Below, one piece after another: positions 10,248 through 21,234 of a stretch of 64,000 bases of DNA. The stretch is from positions 14,685,863-14,749,862 of the forward strand of contig CM067299.1 in NCBI GenBank assembly GCA_034231615.1. The letters are read 5' to 3'. How positions within the stretch are numbered: the stretch's first letter is position 1; each line of letters opens with the position of its first letter. This DNA comes from Meghimatium bilineatum. Taxonomy: Eukaryota; Mollusca; Gastropoda; Stylommatophora; Philomycidae. A program made the position numbers and the translations under genes. The notes below the pieces were generated by a model, which ran no database searches, had not been told where the DNA came from, and saw nothing but the letters and a program-made list of their open reading frames with translations.

Positions 10248-10864
10248 ATCTGTATCAGCAGTATAATATGGAGGATTAGCTTCGGAACCATGAGCATTTT
10301 CACAAATGTTGAATACTGACTAACCACTCTACCAGTTAGTTCCACTCTACCAGTGAGTTAACAGACTTTTTTATTTATATATTTGTTGTTCAGATGTGCA
10401 CAGCATGTCTCAGGAAATAAAACATTTGTTCCTGTAAGCAATGTTTATGTTTACTGTTCACTCAAAAAGGTCCTCCAAAGAAATAGAGGAATAATTTTAT
10501 TGTACTTATCTTTCTCAATATGTACTCTATCTCTTTGAACAGAGCAGCATGTCACCTGCTGAGAGTATCACTCAGTGCACAACTGCATATTTTCAAGCAA
10601 TATCTCCAGGGTTTGACAAAACAATCACATGCAGGCTTCACAACCGGGTAATGAACCTATTAACGTGTAAGCACAAGGTAATTATCCACTCTATATATCT
10701 ACTTATCTCGTAAAGTATTATCAGGTGTAAACAACTGTAGAAATCACCCTCAATTCCAATTCCAAGAAAAGGCTTCAATGTTTTTATGCCTTTCCAAGAA
10801 TAAAATACAAAATTTATAAAAATAAAAAGAACAAAAACAGTAATATAAGAAAAAATTATCTTAC
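10248..10864. other. intron sequence, nothing recognised
   Basis: No repeat or coding signal was seen, apart from the short direct repeat CCACTCTACCAGT-AGTT at 10322-10355. Confidence 0.4.
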
Positions 10865-10989
10865 CTTCTGGTGCCTGGTCAGCATTTGATGGCGCTTAAC
10901 AAAGAACATGTCTTTGAGTTGTGTCTTCAGCAACTGGTGTCTTTCATGTAATTGGTCCTTCTCCATCTCCCAAACACTTGCTTCACGTG
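10865..10989 (-). CDS. SLK: SLK/STK10-like kinase, coding exon 5 of 8 seen
   Basis: The exon has 125 nt: two bases that complete a codon split with exon 4, then 41 codons. Acceptor is ATTCTACAG and donor GTAAGA. The peptide begins REASVWEMEKDQLHERHQLL and ends KRHQMLTRHQK. The family hallmark REAA-WEMEE-QLQERHQL-KQQLKD is readily recognised, followed by the RH-LL-RHEK match. This is the core of the PKK domain. The phase-1/phase-2 junction with the exon at 12710 restores a Thr codon and keeps the frame. Confidence 0.96.
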
Positions 10990-11123
10990 CTGTAGAATAG
11001 TACCAGACTTAATGCTACTGGATCATTGCTAAAATTGTTAGAAGATGTTTGTACAAATTTTGTGAATGTACAACTTATTATTAGCAAAAAATTTAATAAC
11101 TTGTATAGATTTTATATCTTTAG

Positions 11124-11218
11124 TACAGAATATCTATTCGTTACTGCATATTTGTTACAGAATATGTCTTTGTTACTACATATTTAGTACAGGATTTCTA
11201 TCCGTTATTGCATATTTA
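11124..11218. repeat. tandem repeat, about 32 bp, 3 copies
   Basis: The unit contains AGTACAGAATATCTATTCGT and TACTGCATATTT, with variation among the three copies. Confidence 0.8.
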
Positions 11219-11224
11219 GCAATA

Positions 11225-12430
11225 TAACAAGATAAAACTATAATTAAAACCAGAAATTTAAGAAGAACAATGTGGATTTGTGGAAGTAAAAGGCACAAGA
11301 AATGCCCCATATATAATACAAACATTGATGGAGAGGGCACTAGAGGTACAAAATGACATGTATCTGTGCTTCATATATTACAGTAAAGCATTTGACAATG
11401 TGAAGCATTCAGAAATGATACAAAATATTAGAAAAACTCAATTTTGATGTGAAAAATCTAAAGATAATAAGAAATATGTATTAGAAACAAATAAATGTGA
11501 TTAGGGTTGATGGTAATGTAGGAGAATTCTAAAAGATAGAGATGGGCGTCAGATAAGGATGTGTAATGTCACCAGATCTTTTCTCCCTGTATACTGAGGA
11601 TATTATGCAAAACAAAGAAAGCATGCCAGTAATAGCAGTTGGAGGTTAAAATCTGAATAATCTAAGGTATGCTGACAATACAGTTCTGATTGAAGGGAGC
11701 AAACAAGAACTTATGCCCCGTTAGACACAGTAGTACAAAAAAGTGAAAACAAAAGCCTCAGTCAAAAAAGAGGAAAACAGAAGTAATGGTTGTTTCAAAG
11801 AAATACACACTGACAAAATGCAGTATTACTATCAATGTTGCAAAATTAAATCAAGAGGATAAAGTCAAGTATATTTGCACCATTTTAACATCAGATGGTC
11901 AGTGCTCCAAAGAGACCAAGAACAAGATAGCACAGGCCAAAAATTCAAAAAGTGAGAAACATTCTATGCAATGGAGCAATATCAATGCATACACAAGTTC
12001 AAGTGCTAGGATGTTATTTTGAGCCAATCCTTCTTTATGGAAGCAAAGCATACACAATAAACAAAAATGTCCATGATAAGCTGGAGGCAACTGAGATATG
12101 GTTTTTTTTTTTTAAATTATGAAAATTCCATGGGCAACCAAGAAAACTAATGTAGAAGTTATCAGAGATGCTGGAGTAAAATGATTAATTATAGTGAAAA
12201 TTAGAAACAGACAATCAAAATTTGTATGGCATGTGATGAGAAAGTAGAAATACTTGAACATTTAGTAACCACTGAAAGATCAAGTGGAGAAGAGACATAG
12301 GAAGGGAGAAATTTCTGGGTTGTCACTGTGGCACGAAAAGAAGTTACCAACTGAACTTATTAATAACACAAGTGACAAGAGAGTTGTGGAGAAACATGAT
12401 CGCCTACACCACACGGCATGGAAGTTGATT
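11225..12430 (+). pseudogene. LINE reverse transcriptase pseudogene
   Basis: Broken plus-strand frames cover a large part of ORF2: EEQCGFVEGKGTRNA and ALEVQNDMYLCFIYYSKAFD (RT domain start), MSPDLFSLYTED, LRYADNTVLIEGS (YADD changed to YADN, so one catalytic Asp is lost), then YICTILTSDGQCSKE and WATKKTNVEV. It ends near KLPTELINNTSDKRVVEKHD. Several stops and frameshifts and a lost catalytic residue show it is dead. A tail of the same family lies on the minus strand at 39715-39930. Confidence 0.88.
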
Positions 12431-12709
12431 GATTAGTAAATTATCCTTTAGGAAGATCACAGGTATACAAAAGAACATTTAAAAACTATTCCAAGTTTAA
12501 AACTACTTTCACGGATTTATTGTTTAGTGCTATATAAACAACAATTCCCACAGATTTACTGTCACTAAGGGATAGTTTAGTCACATTCTGAAATTAATTA
12601 ATTTCCTTAAATATACTGAGTTTACAAACTGTTATAGATTTTACTACACTTCAAACTTGACAAGATAAAAGCTGTACAAAATTTTGTTTCAACATCTGTC
12701 ACAGCTCAC

Positions 12710-12839
12710 TTCTATATAGCTGTTGTTTCTGCTGTAGGCACTGATTTTCCAAGAGAGCAATCTTCTGTCTGTGTTGGTCAGCCAACTGTTTCAAATGTTT
12801 TTCCATTCTCTCAGCTTGACCTTCTAAGAAAAGTCGATC
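12710..12839 (-). CDS. SLK: SLK/STK10-like kinase, coding exon 4 of 8 seen
   Basis: The exon has 130 nt: 43 codons plus one base carried to exon 5. Acceptor is ATTTTTGCAG and donor GTGAGC. The peptide begins DRLFLEGQAERMEKHLKQLA, continues DQHRQKIALLENQCLQQKQQ and ends LYR. In SLK/STK10 this segment aligns with the QK-E--(I/L)ERECL-KKQ-L-R stretch just before the REA-WEME motif. Heptad-like spacing of Leu/Ile fits a coiled coil. The last in-frame triplets overlap the intron, so the donor was fixed by phase with the next exon. Confidence 0.93.
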
Positions 12840-13254
12840 CTGCAAAAATTTAAACAGCATATATCATCAACTGGGACTTTGCAGAAAATCTTATTGTAAA
12901 TATCAAATTTATAATAGAAATTAGGTGAAGGTGCAGTGAAGATGATACATCTGGCCTTGGGACAAAAGATAAACCTCCCACCCCCTACACTTGTTTGCAA
13001 GTGTGGACCAGAATTATCATCTTTTACTTGGGTCAGGACAATAACAAACATAAATATCTGTACAAAAACACTTTAGCAAATAATTACAAAAATTAAATAT
13101 AAAAGAAACAAAATACTGTCAAGTTTATTTATTAGTTGTTTTTTTACAGTATCCACGATACTTTATATTATTCAGCCAACCCTTCATGCATACAACAGCA
13201 GAAGATCAAGCTGCAAGGATGAAGACAATCAAAGAAACCTTAAAGATTAGTTAG
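12840..13254. other. intron sequence, nothing recognised
   Basis: No motif-bearing ORF was seen. It ends with TTAGTTAGTTAGTTAG, which looks like the tail of the minus-strand LINE that starts at 13255. Confidence 0.4.
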
Positions 13255-13975
13255 TTAGTTAGTCGTCGGATCATCATCACTGCAAACTGGACACGTTCAT
13301 AGTTGCTCCGATCTCTCCTTGAGTATATCAGCCATTACACTTCTGCTGACAGTACCGGTCCTATGCTGGTTGACCATCATTCTTCTGCGCCCTCCAAAAT
13401 GTTCACTTCTAGCAACACCGCATTTCAATCCCTGATATTCAATCCCAGCCATTGAAAAGGAATCATCATCCACATTAGTCTCACTCTCATGTGTTATATC
13501 TCTTAAGGAGTTCAAAACGTCAGCACGATCCATCGCCCCATTGCCCTGTGCCACAATCGCGCATGATGCCAGTTGATCCGCTCTCTCATTGCCTCGAACG
13601 ACCACATGTCCCAGCATGAAAATAAATGTAACCACTATCAGGCTCGCTGTTCTCAAGGCCTCAATCCACTGTTCGCGAACGAACATGCCTAATCACAGAT
13701 CCATCAGTGTATATAATCACATCCCCCTCTTTAGTATTCTCACTGACCAAAGCCTGCACTTCTTTCTCCACAGCTGTGGGACACCATTCTCTGCATTCCC
13801 TGCTAAGTGATATTACTACTCTCAAACAAGTTTCGAAATCTGCGGGTAGACTTATCCATTCCGCACCTTCTGCCACATCCTGCAATCTGCATCCTGCAAC
13901 CTTAACCTTTAGCAAGCTAAAGGTGGTACGGATCCCTAAAGTACTAGCACCTTCTAGACGAAAGGTGTCCGGACC
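13255..13975 (-). pseudogene. LINE RNase H region, internally deleted
   Basis: Two minus-strand frames carry opposite ends of an RNase H domain. The upstream one ends VIIYTDGSVIRHVRS, with the first catalytic Asp in the TDGS motif. The downstream one has EQWIEALR, FIFMLGHVVVRGNERADQLA (the last helix region), NQHRTGTVSR, and reaches the C-terminal WTRPVCSDDDPTTN in another frame. The middle of the domain is missing at about 13680, so a deletion and frameshift inactivate it. The end is a TTAG-type simple repeat. A second 3' copy is at 18500-18975. Confidence 0.85.
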
Positions 13976-13984
13976 CACCTATAA

Positions 13985-14445
13985 ACATGACGTGTTTTTT
14001 TCCCGTAGTACAGCCTCGTTTGGTAATGCACATAAACTGGGACATGCGCAGATGAAGCCTATACCATTTCCACATCGGCCACCATCTTTGTCACACAAAT
14101 CTTGTAGAATAGAGAGGAGCAGTTTGTTTTTTCCTACAGACATCCAAGCAATCAAGTTTGTTCATCATGGATTCAATTTTCTTCGAGTTTATTATGGGTG
14201 CCGATTCCGATGAGGAGGAAATTGTGCCGTTCCTAGAAGCAGATATCGCTCCAGTAGATGATGTGGTGTTAGATAGTGATACTGATTCTGTTGGCAGCGT
14301 GGGTGAATAAATTTTCGAGAATGAAATTGTAGAAAATTGGCATGTCCCTTTGGCATATAGCCATGATTGGCGTAGCGACTTCGATGAAATTGTTGGAGAT
14401 ATAGGCCTAGCTCATAACGTTAGTGTGTTAGACGTGTTTTGAGAG
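13985..14445 (+). pseudogene. acidic ORF pair, possible piggyBac-like N-terminus
   Basis: From ATG 14164 the frame reads MDSIFFEFIMGADSDEEEIV and, after 49 codons, a TAA. The same frame resumes with ENWHVPLAYSHDWRSDFDEI and ends SVLDVF. Acidic starts followed by a G---------S-LD-F segment are seen in piggyBac transposases. The match is weak and no transposase core was found. It may be a non-autonomous remnant or chance. Confidence 0.25.
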
Positions 14446-15589
14446 GTAAGTTGATTTTTATAATATAATATAGTATTTTATATAATTGATCATGCTGCTT
14501 TCATGATTTAGATGGTGAATCACTGAATATCGACTGTGTTGGAGCGATAAAAATTGACTATTTCTATCTTTCAGATAACGATTTATGGCACATCTATGAG
14601 GTTCATTCATTCTTACCAGTGACATTATGAACATTATGATGATTTGACAATGAAACCACATAAATACTATTTGAATTAGGTTTATTTTACAGGGTTCCCA
14701 CTTCAGAAAATATAAATACCATAGATAAGTAAATTTTTAATAATTTTTTTTCCTTTTATCTGTTATAATTTCTTTATTTTTTGGTGAAAAATCATCTTTT
14801 TACTACTTTCTAATACGTCTGGTATCCCACACACATGTAAAAAAATTACACCTATATATGCATTATTCAATTATTTATTTATATGTACGAATATTAATTA
14901 ATTATCTCTAACAACAAAAAAGTTATTGAATTTTTAAAACAGCCACAATCAATAACACAAATTCTCAAAAAAGAATTCAATGGCAGGGGGAAGTTTTTGG
15001 ATTTGTAAACACAGCTTGCTAAAGGTTAAAGAGACATGGGCTAACCATGACCAATGCAACCCACATGGCCAGACAGACAAATCAAACTTCCCCCCACGAT
15101 GCTTAATAGCACAAGTGGTAATGATGACAGATAGACAGACAGACAAGACAGGACAGACAGACAGATACTTTATATTATGTTTTTTTCTTTCACTTTCATA
15201 CTACAAGGTAAGTATTGCAAAGAGAATGTTAGACATCAGTAATAAAGGCAGTTTAACCCTAGAAGCAGTTTTAACCTAGAGGCAGTTTTACTCTATAAAT
15301 AATCAAACTATAATCACAGTTTTACCCTAGCTGTCATCATTAACATGTAAAGGATATGTTTGTAATTTCTCCTCTGCAAGCACCAAAATTAAAAACTCTA
15401 ATCCATACTACTATTTACACAAGTTCTGTCACAATAGTAAGGCCGGAGTTCTAACCAGTTGCTCACATTCTACCACCTTATGTAACAGCCCAATTGTAAT
15501 TAAAGTATTACACAATCTACAACAGTACAGCTAGTTATAATTGAATCATGTTGTTGTTCATCAAACACAAGAGACAATACGCTTCTGGA
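14446..15589. other. intron sequence with short (ACAG) microsatellite
   Basis: The only clear structure is an ACAG-rich run at about 15125-15170. The rest is AT-rich with no motif-bearing ORF. Confidence 0.4.
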
Positions 15590-15845
15590 AATTCAATTAA
15601 AAATATTTCTATAAGTTTGCTGGTTGCTGATAAGCCCTACTGTCACCCAAATCATACTTAGACAGTTTAGGCAAAGGATGATTTGATAGTCTGCCTTTTT
15701 ATTTCTGGCCAAGCTCCACTATTGATCAGCTGTAGGGTTCCTATTCTTCATTTATTGCAGAGTGCCATATTTTTGGGAGTCTGTGATCTGGCATATGTAC
15801 CACATGATCTGCCCATTAATTTGTGACTGTATCAGAATAGTAATA
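15590..15845 (-). pseudogene. LINE ORF2 C-terminal remnant
   Basis: The minus strand contains WADHVVHMPDHRLPKIWHSA, matching the RW-GHVVRMPD-RLPK-L-YGEL motif of finger-bearing LINEs such as the copy at 43125. It has stops afterwards and is badly decayed. Confidence 0.6.
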
Positions 15846-16829
15846 ATGCTAGGATATCAGCTCTGCCAAAGACAGTGATATACAGAATCATATCTTGTTA
15901 TCTGATGTTCATTAACATTAGTTAAATTGCTACACCTATGGTGACATATTTTTAACCTGTAGCAATGCATTGTCTACATTTTTCGACATGTTTACTCTTT
16001 CTATAAACACCCTATGTCAACATATGTCACATTGAGGTAGCCATTTGTAATTATGGACAACAATCTTTCACGTTAATTTCACATCATGCTATTATAATAA
16101 CTATTTGCTAGAGTGATTGTCCCTGAATTTTTCCGCAACAATATAAATACCCAGTCGTAATTTATTCGACCTTCACGTTTGCAAGACATACTGTTTGGTC
16201 CTAACTTCAGTGACGGCAATGTTCAGAAAATCTTCATCGATGATGTTTCAGATGAAAACGACTTATGTAGATCAACATATGGAGGTTGAGGGAGATGTTG
16301 ATAATATTTAATAGTGATGTAAATGCTGTCATTTATGATAGAAAATTGAGCTGTGTTTTCTACAGATAGTCTATGGAAGAACTTGAAACTGTAAGTTCTT
16401 TGTGTTGTCCACACTGTCCGTGTTGGTTGTCCACAACATAACACTGACAAACACAAGCAAACAACACCTCTAAACTATATCTAGCATCCACTTTTCTCTA
16501 TTGTTTCCAAATTTGAAATCAATAACTATAACTCAATAAATAAAAACGACACATCCAGAAAAACAAGAAATCATAAGAATGGCTGGGTGCTAGAGGAAGT
16601 ATGCATTATTTTTCTCTGGGTTGCTACAGGTTAAATAAGTTTAAAAAAATTTATTTTGATATTTATTTTGCACATATTTCAAAATATTAAGCATATCTAC
16701 ACTTAAAATATAGAGATGTGTCATATTATATCAACTTATTCATTTTATTTGAAACCTCTACAACTAAACATTATCTCACACAAACATAAATTAAAACAAT
16801 AACAAAAGACAAACACAGCAGACAACAAC
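15846..16829. other. intron sequence, weak acidic ORF remnant
   Basis: Nothing firm was seen. A short plus-strand reading near 16200-16290 (FSDGNVQKIFIDDVSDENDL) is acidic but has no family motif. Confidence 0.3.
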
Positions 16830-16973
16830 CTTCTCTTCCATTTCAATCTGCTTGCTCTCTCGTATCTTCTGGGCCGTCTCCTTCTTGTTATCCCGAGGCA
16901 ACATGTCAAGCTCCTGTTTCAAAAGCTTTAGTTCCTGTTTTTGTTTCTCTCTGAACAGTTTCAATTCTTTGTC
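16830..16973 (-). CDS. SLK: SLK/STK10-like kinase, coding exon 3 of 8 seen
   Basis: The exon holds 48 codons in phase 0, between acceptor GTCAAACAG and donor GTTGTT, a weak but GT-starting site. The peptide begins DKELKLFREKQKQELKLLKQ, contains ELDMLPRDNKKETAQK and ends IEMEEK. The VEKLPK-(x)-RKE-MK-K-like step (here LDMLPRDNKKE) is the single helix-breaking Pro site of the SLK/STK10 coiled coil, and its position relative to the flanking exons is conserved. The upstream open frame in intron is not coding. Confidence 0.94.
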
Positions 16974-17039
16974 CTGTTTGACAATTAATTTGTAAAAAGT
17001 AATTATCTTTCTCATATTTGTTGATAAATGAGGGCACCT

Positions 17040-17147
17040 ACATAACAATATATAAAATGTGGCTATACCTACAAAATAATGTATATAAATATGAGCATAC
17101 CTACAAAATAATGTATATAAATATGAGCATACCTACAAAATAATATA
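17040..17147. repeat. about 34-bp tandem repeat interrupted by mariner
   Basis: The unit ATACCTACAAAATAATGTAT plus ATAAATATGAGC occurs about 2.5 times before the mariner. A similar but weaker unit continues after it at 18089-18150 (ATACAAAATAATCAATAAATG). Confidence 0.7.
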
Positions 17148-18086
17148 CGAGGCAGCTTAAAAAATCTCAGGAATTGGTGATTATATAGAAATAAGTAACA
17201 ATAGAATTATCCACACCACATTTCCTTCAACGTAGTCCCCTTCTGCAACTATACACTTTTTGTCAATGTGCATATAGTTGCTAGAAACATTCGTTAAACC
17301 CATTCTTTGACACCTCATTTAGCTGTCTTCTCACATTAGCCCTAACGACATTTGTATCCTTCAATTGCAGTTCTTCCAATGCCAATTTCAGGAGAGGGAA
17401 CAAAAAAATATCAGCCGGTGTAAGGTCAGGAGAATATGGATGCTGTTCCAAGGTAATCACAATGTGCTTTGCGAGGTACTGAATTACCAGCAGGGATTGA
17501 TATGCATGTGCATTGTCAGGCAGCATAATTCAACTGTTTGTTCTCCATTTTTTCAGGTTGCTTTCTTCTGATTGCTTCTCTTTGATTACAGAGTATACAT
17601 GCAGGGGCATGCAGTAGACTTTCTCAGAATGATGCAAGTTTTCAAAATGCTGATCCTCAAATATTTTTTAATTATTGAATTGCTCAAATTGTATTTTGAT
17701 TTCACTGCTTGTGCCGCCTCCTTACGGTGCCACCTGATGCAGCCGCTTCTCTGCATCATAGTCTGCTGGATACTTGCGCTTTCTTAATTGCTGTATCACC
17801 ATATGCTTTAAGCAATGTTAGTGTTTCCGAGAATGACTTTTCAAGCAAAACACAAAATTTGATATTTGTACGTTATTGAATCAAGGACATTTTCAACTCT
17901 GATGGTGCAACTAACACAATACACAAACAAACATCTGTATCTTTTCTTTGAGGGTATATGTGAATGTCACATCTGCCATATCCTTTCATCAAGATCATTA
18001 CCAACTGTTAAACATATAATCTCCATAACATCATCTTTCATTCAAACGCTAGTTGACTATTCAAGAACTATTTTGAAGCTGCCTCA
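17148..18086 (-). mobile_element. mariner-type transposon, deleted
   Basis: The element is 939 bp, flanked by TA, with imperfect terminal repeats: left CGAGGCAGCTTAAAAAATCT and right, reversed, TGAGGCAGCTTCAAAATAGT. The minus strand carries transposase pieces. Near the 5' end is a FCVLLEKSFSETLTLLKAYG-like DNA-binding domain. Later come MLPDNAHAYQSLLVIQYLAK, PYSPDLTPADIFLFPLLKLA and NEVSKNGFNECF. The DNAH and SPD motifs are the second and third acidic sites of the DD34D triad. The first catalytic block is missing or scrambled, and length is well under the usual 1.3 kb. It is therefore non-autonomous. Confidence 0.9.
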
Positions 18087-18499
18087 TATATAAATGTGGG
18101 TATATCTACATAATTACATATAACTATATAACTATGAGCGTACATACAAAATAATCAATAAATGTTTGGAAAAACTACTAAATAATACATGTATATAAAT
18201 AAATAAATATATATATATACACACACGAGTGTATTTTTTGTTAATATAAAGAGACATAACAGCATGGAAAGATTAATAACTGAAGGCAGAGTTATCGACA
18301 ACAGGGGAAGATAGTGCAGTGGTATATCAGGTTGCTTAAACTTGTCTCAAGATGTGGCAGGTCGACTCGTTCAGAATTGCGGAGTGTTCAGAGAATCCAA
18401 AATCCATAAGGAAGACCACTTTCAGGAATAAATATATTTCATAATATTTCTCATGTCACATGATGATGATATATGAGTGAGCATACACAACAATGTACA

Positions 18500-18975
18500 T
18501 AAATTGATTACAATGCACTCTCAAATGCTGCGCTGCATTTATAGTAAATATATTCTTCTTCTTCCGTCCAGAGTTTTGAGTTAGTTGTCAGATCATCATC
18601 ACTGCAAACTGGACGCGTCCATAGTTGCTCCAATCTCTCCCTGAGTGTATGCGTCACTACACTTCTGCTGACAGAACCAGTCCTATGCTGGTTGACCATC
18701 ATTCTTCTGCGCCCTCCAAAATGTTCGCAACACCGCATTTCAAACCCTAATCTTTAATCCTGGCCATTGAAAAGGAATCATCATCCACACTATTCTCACT
18801 CTCGTGTGCTATATCTCTTAAGGAGTTCAAAACATCAACTCGATCCATTGCCCTGTGCCACAATTGCGCATGAAGCCAGCTGATCTGCTCTTTCATTGCC
18901 TCAAACACCCACATGCCATGGCATGAAAATAAATGTAACCACTTTCAGCCTCACTTTACTCAAGGGCTCAATCTA
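18500..18975 (-). pseudogene. LINE RNase H-side 3' fragment
   Basis: The minus strand reads RCCEHFGGRRRMMVNQHRTG, then SVSRSVVTHTLRERLEQLW and PVCSDDDLTTN. It is colinear with the 13255 copy but retains less of RNase H. After the PVCSDDD motif comes a short GAAGAAGAAG tail, unlike the TTAG tail of the other copy. Confidence 0.8.
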
Positions 18976-18976
18976 C

Positions 18977-19100
18977 CATTCAAATTCAAAAAATCCACAT
19001 AGTTCTAGTGACGGATAGAAAGTCTCTTTTGAAAACTAGTAAAATTCCTAACTCTATATTTAGTGTAATACCATTAACGTTGATTCTACAATTGTTTGCT
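18977..19100. repeat. dispersed repeat, copy 1
   Basis: TCCACATAGTTCTAGTGACG, then AAAGTCTCTTTTGAAAAC and ATTAACGTTGATTCTA, is repeated in the same order at 21105-21225. The family is unknown. Confidence 0.7.
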
Positions 19101-19359
19101 TCTGCTATGTTATGCCACTAATAGCATGAATAGATGAGTTATTATTCATGCACAGCCAATGTTATTTGGTAATATCAGTTTTTATAGCTGCGATAGACTT
19201 CGATGTAAAGCATTTAAATAGCTAACATGGTGGAATGAGTTCTTGGCTAGCTGAATGAGTTTTTTTGTTCACTGCAATATAATAATAAAAATATCCCATT
19301 AGGGTCATAGTGGTGCCACATTGGAACAATCAGCCTAAACATACCTGCCAACATCCTTG

Positions 19360-19530
19360 ATCTTCTTCTCCATCGTTCATTCTCAAACTCCCACTGGATA
19401 TCTCTTGTACCAGGACCATGGTCCTATTAGATTTCCAGAAGGATGTAGTCCAGAGAATGGAAATACGTTGTGTCACCGTTTTATTTGCGTCAATTGCCCA
19501 ACACATCCATCTTCAGCAGAATCCTTGATC
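19360..19530 (-). mobile_element. short GAA-tail retroposon, short class
   Basis: The plus strand starts CTTCTTCTCCATCGTTCATT, then CTCAAACTCCC and TAGATTTCCAGAAGGATGTA, and ends near CAACACATCCATCTTCAGC. It is colinear with the TSD-flanked copies 21695-21856 and 62767-62923. The sense strand is minus. No target duplication was found here. Confidence 0.75.
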
Positions 19531-19769
19531 ATATATATATGAATAGGTATCAGCTATATGGTCCTGGTTCAAATCCTATCAACAGCCTTCTGATTTTATC
19601 CTTGAGTATAGATACTTCCAGTAAAATGGCACTAGTTAGCAGTTCTTTACTTGTCTTAGTTTGGGAATTTCAGAGAGGAGATGGGTGCCACTTCACACTT
19701 ATTGCTAGAGAATCAAAATTATTTCAAGTGGGGAAACAAATCCAAGCTGTTACAAATACGTATTTCTAC

Positions 19770-19898
19770 CTGTTCTGCTTTGAGTTTTCTGGCAGCATTC
19801 TTCACATCTGTCTGCTGTGCTTGTTCTGCTCTTTCAATAAGCTGTTTCTGTTGCTTGTTCAGTGCATCTAAATCTTGGTCAAATGTCTTTCTCAAGGT
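19770..19898 (-). CDS. SLK: SLK/STK10-like kinase, coding exon 2 of 8 seen
   Basis: The exon holds 43 codons in phase 0, between acceptor TTGTCTCCAG and donor GTAGAA. The peptide begins TLRKTFDQDLDALNKQQKQL and ends AARKLKAEQ. The family equivalent is the F(x)-E(I/L)ENLE-QQKQ-(I/V)E stretch followed by R--EA-RI--EQ. It is a charged coiled coil and joins exon 3 without phase change. The protein of this ancestor type covers both vertebrate paralogues (SLK and STK10). Confidence 0.93.
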
Positions 19899-19949
19899 CT
19901 GGAGACAAGAATATCAGATGAGACATATGATCACATTTATTTTTCTCTT

Positions 19950-20440
19950 TTGTTCAAACTCTCTCCTAGAAAAATGAAGGGGAAAAAACACACTTCCACA
20001 AACAATTCTCTCTCAGCCTCACATTTACACACACATAACTATATATTCTACCTACATTAAAACATAGTTCATATTCAGCAGAAATTATTTTTTTTGCTCT
20101 TGATGTATTTGAAAGCAAGGCACAACAAATCTAAGAAACTTGGTATGAGCAGTTAGCAACCACAAGTAAACACTACACCACAGATCTAATTAATTTGTTC
20201 ATGCAGTTAGCAGTCAAAAGCAAAGATAGCACCTCCAAGTCTTAAGAAATTCGGTTCACAGTTAGCAGAGAAAAACAAAGATAGTACCTATGTCTTAAGA
20301 AATTTGGTTCACCAAAGCAAAGATCTCCAAGCTCAAATTTCAGAAACCTAGTTCATACAGTTACCAACCAATCATATGAAACACTTAAAGCCAACAGCTA
20401 GATTGCAGTTTAGTAAATAAAACAAAATATTATAAAACAT
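19950..20440. repeat. degenerate tandem repeats, about 60 bp
   Basis: Recurring words GCAGTTAGCA, AAAGCAAAGATAG and CTTAAGAAATTTGGTTCA mark an old array of at least four units. Confidence 0.5.
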
Positions 20441-20580
20441 GATTTCATGGCAACATTTCACCACTGACAGGAATTTTTTATGTGTAGCCTACCACAACTG
20501 TTGCCTGTAGGGCAACATCTCACCACTGACAGGAGTTTTCATATGTACCCTACCTTAACTGTTGCCTGCAAGATAGTCTC
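20440..20580. repeat. tandem duplication, about 66 bp
   Basis: ACCACTGACAGGAATTTTTT and CAACTGTTGCCTGTAGGGCA recur as ACCACTGACAGGAGTTTTC and AACTGTTGCCTGCAAG. A third ACCACTGACAGGTGTTTTTG is near 20670. Confidence 0.7.
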
Positions 20581-20799
20581 TGAAAAGGAATCATGTTCAA
20601 GGTACAACAAATCTAAGAAACCAATGCCCAAGCCTTATGTGCCCAAGCCACATTAGATTTTCTACATTAAACCACTGACAGGTGTTTTTGTTCACTGGAA
20701 ACATACTTTTGTTCTTTTATAAATCTAATGGTACTGCATTCATCCTTTCTAGAGCATGTTTTGTGGTTCCCATGTAAGTCTCTATAGTACTTCACTAAC

Positions 20800-20995
20800 T
20801 GTTTTGCTTTACTTCTATCTGACCTTCCCTCTGAGGTCCCTACACTGTCTTTGCTTTACTTCTATCTGACCTTCCCTCTGAGGTCCCTACACTGTCTTTG
20901 CTTTACTTCTATCTGACCTTCCCTCTGAGGTCCCTACTACACTGTCTTTGCTTTACTGCTATCTCACCTTCCCTCTGAGGTCCCTAGAATTGGTA
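20800..20995. repeat. 47-bp minisatellite, about 4 copies
   Basis: The unit contains CTTTGCTTTACTTCTATCTG and ACCTTCCCTCTGAGGTCCCT. Copies are nearly identical, suggesting recent expansion. Confidence 0.95.
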
Positions 20996-21104
20996 AGTGA
21001 ATAATATAAACAGGAAGCATCAGAGAATAATTGAAAAAAAATGAAAAAGTTGCAGGTGGGACTTGAAGGCAGCAAAACTTGTCCATTCAGCTGACACATT
21101 TTTT

Positions 21105-21225
21105 CAAATTCGAACAATCCACATAGTTCTAGTGACGGAAATAAAGTCTCTTTTGAAAACGAGTACAATTCAATTCCAACATTTATATTTAATGTGATGA
21201 CATTAAGGTTGATTCTAGAATTGAT
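21105..21225. repeat. dispersed repeat, copy 2
   Basis: It aligns with 18977-19100 (TCCACATAGTTCTAGTGACG, AAAGTCTCTTTTGAAAAC) in the same orientation. Confidence 0.7.
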
Positions 21226-21234
21226 ATGCTTAGT

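Noticed and set aside
13707-14213. 168-codon plus-strand ORF
   Set aside because: It is largely the antisense shadow of the LINE RNase H region at 13255-13975.
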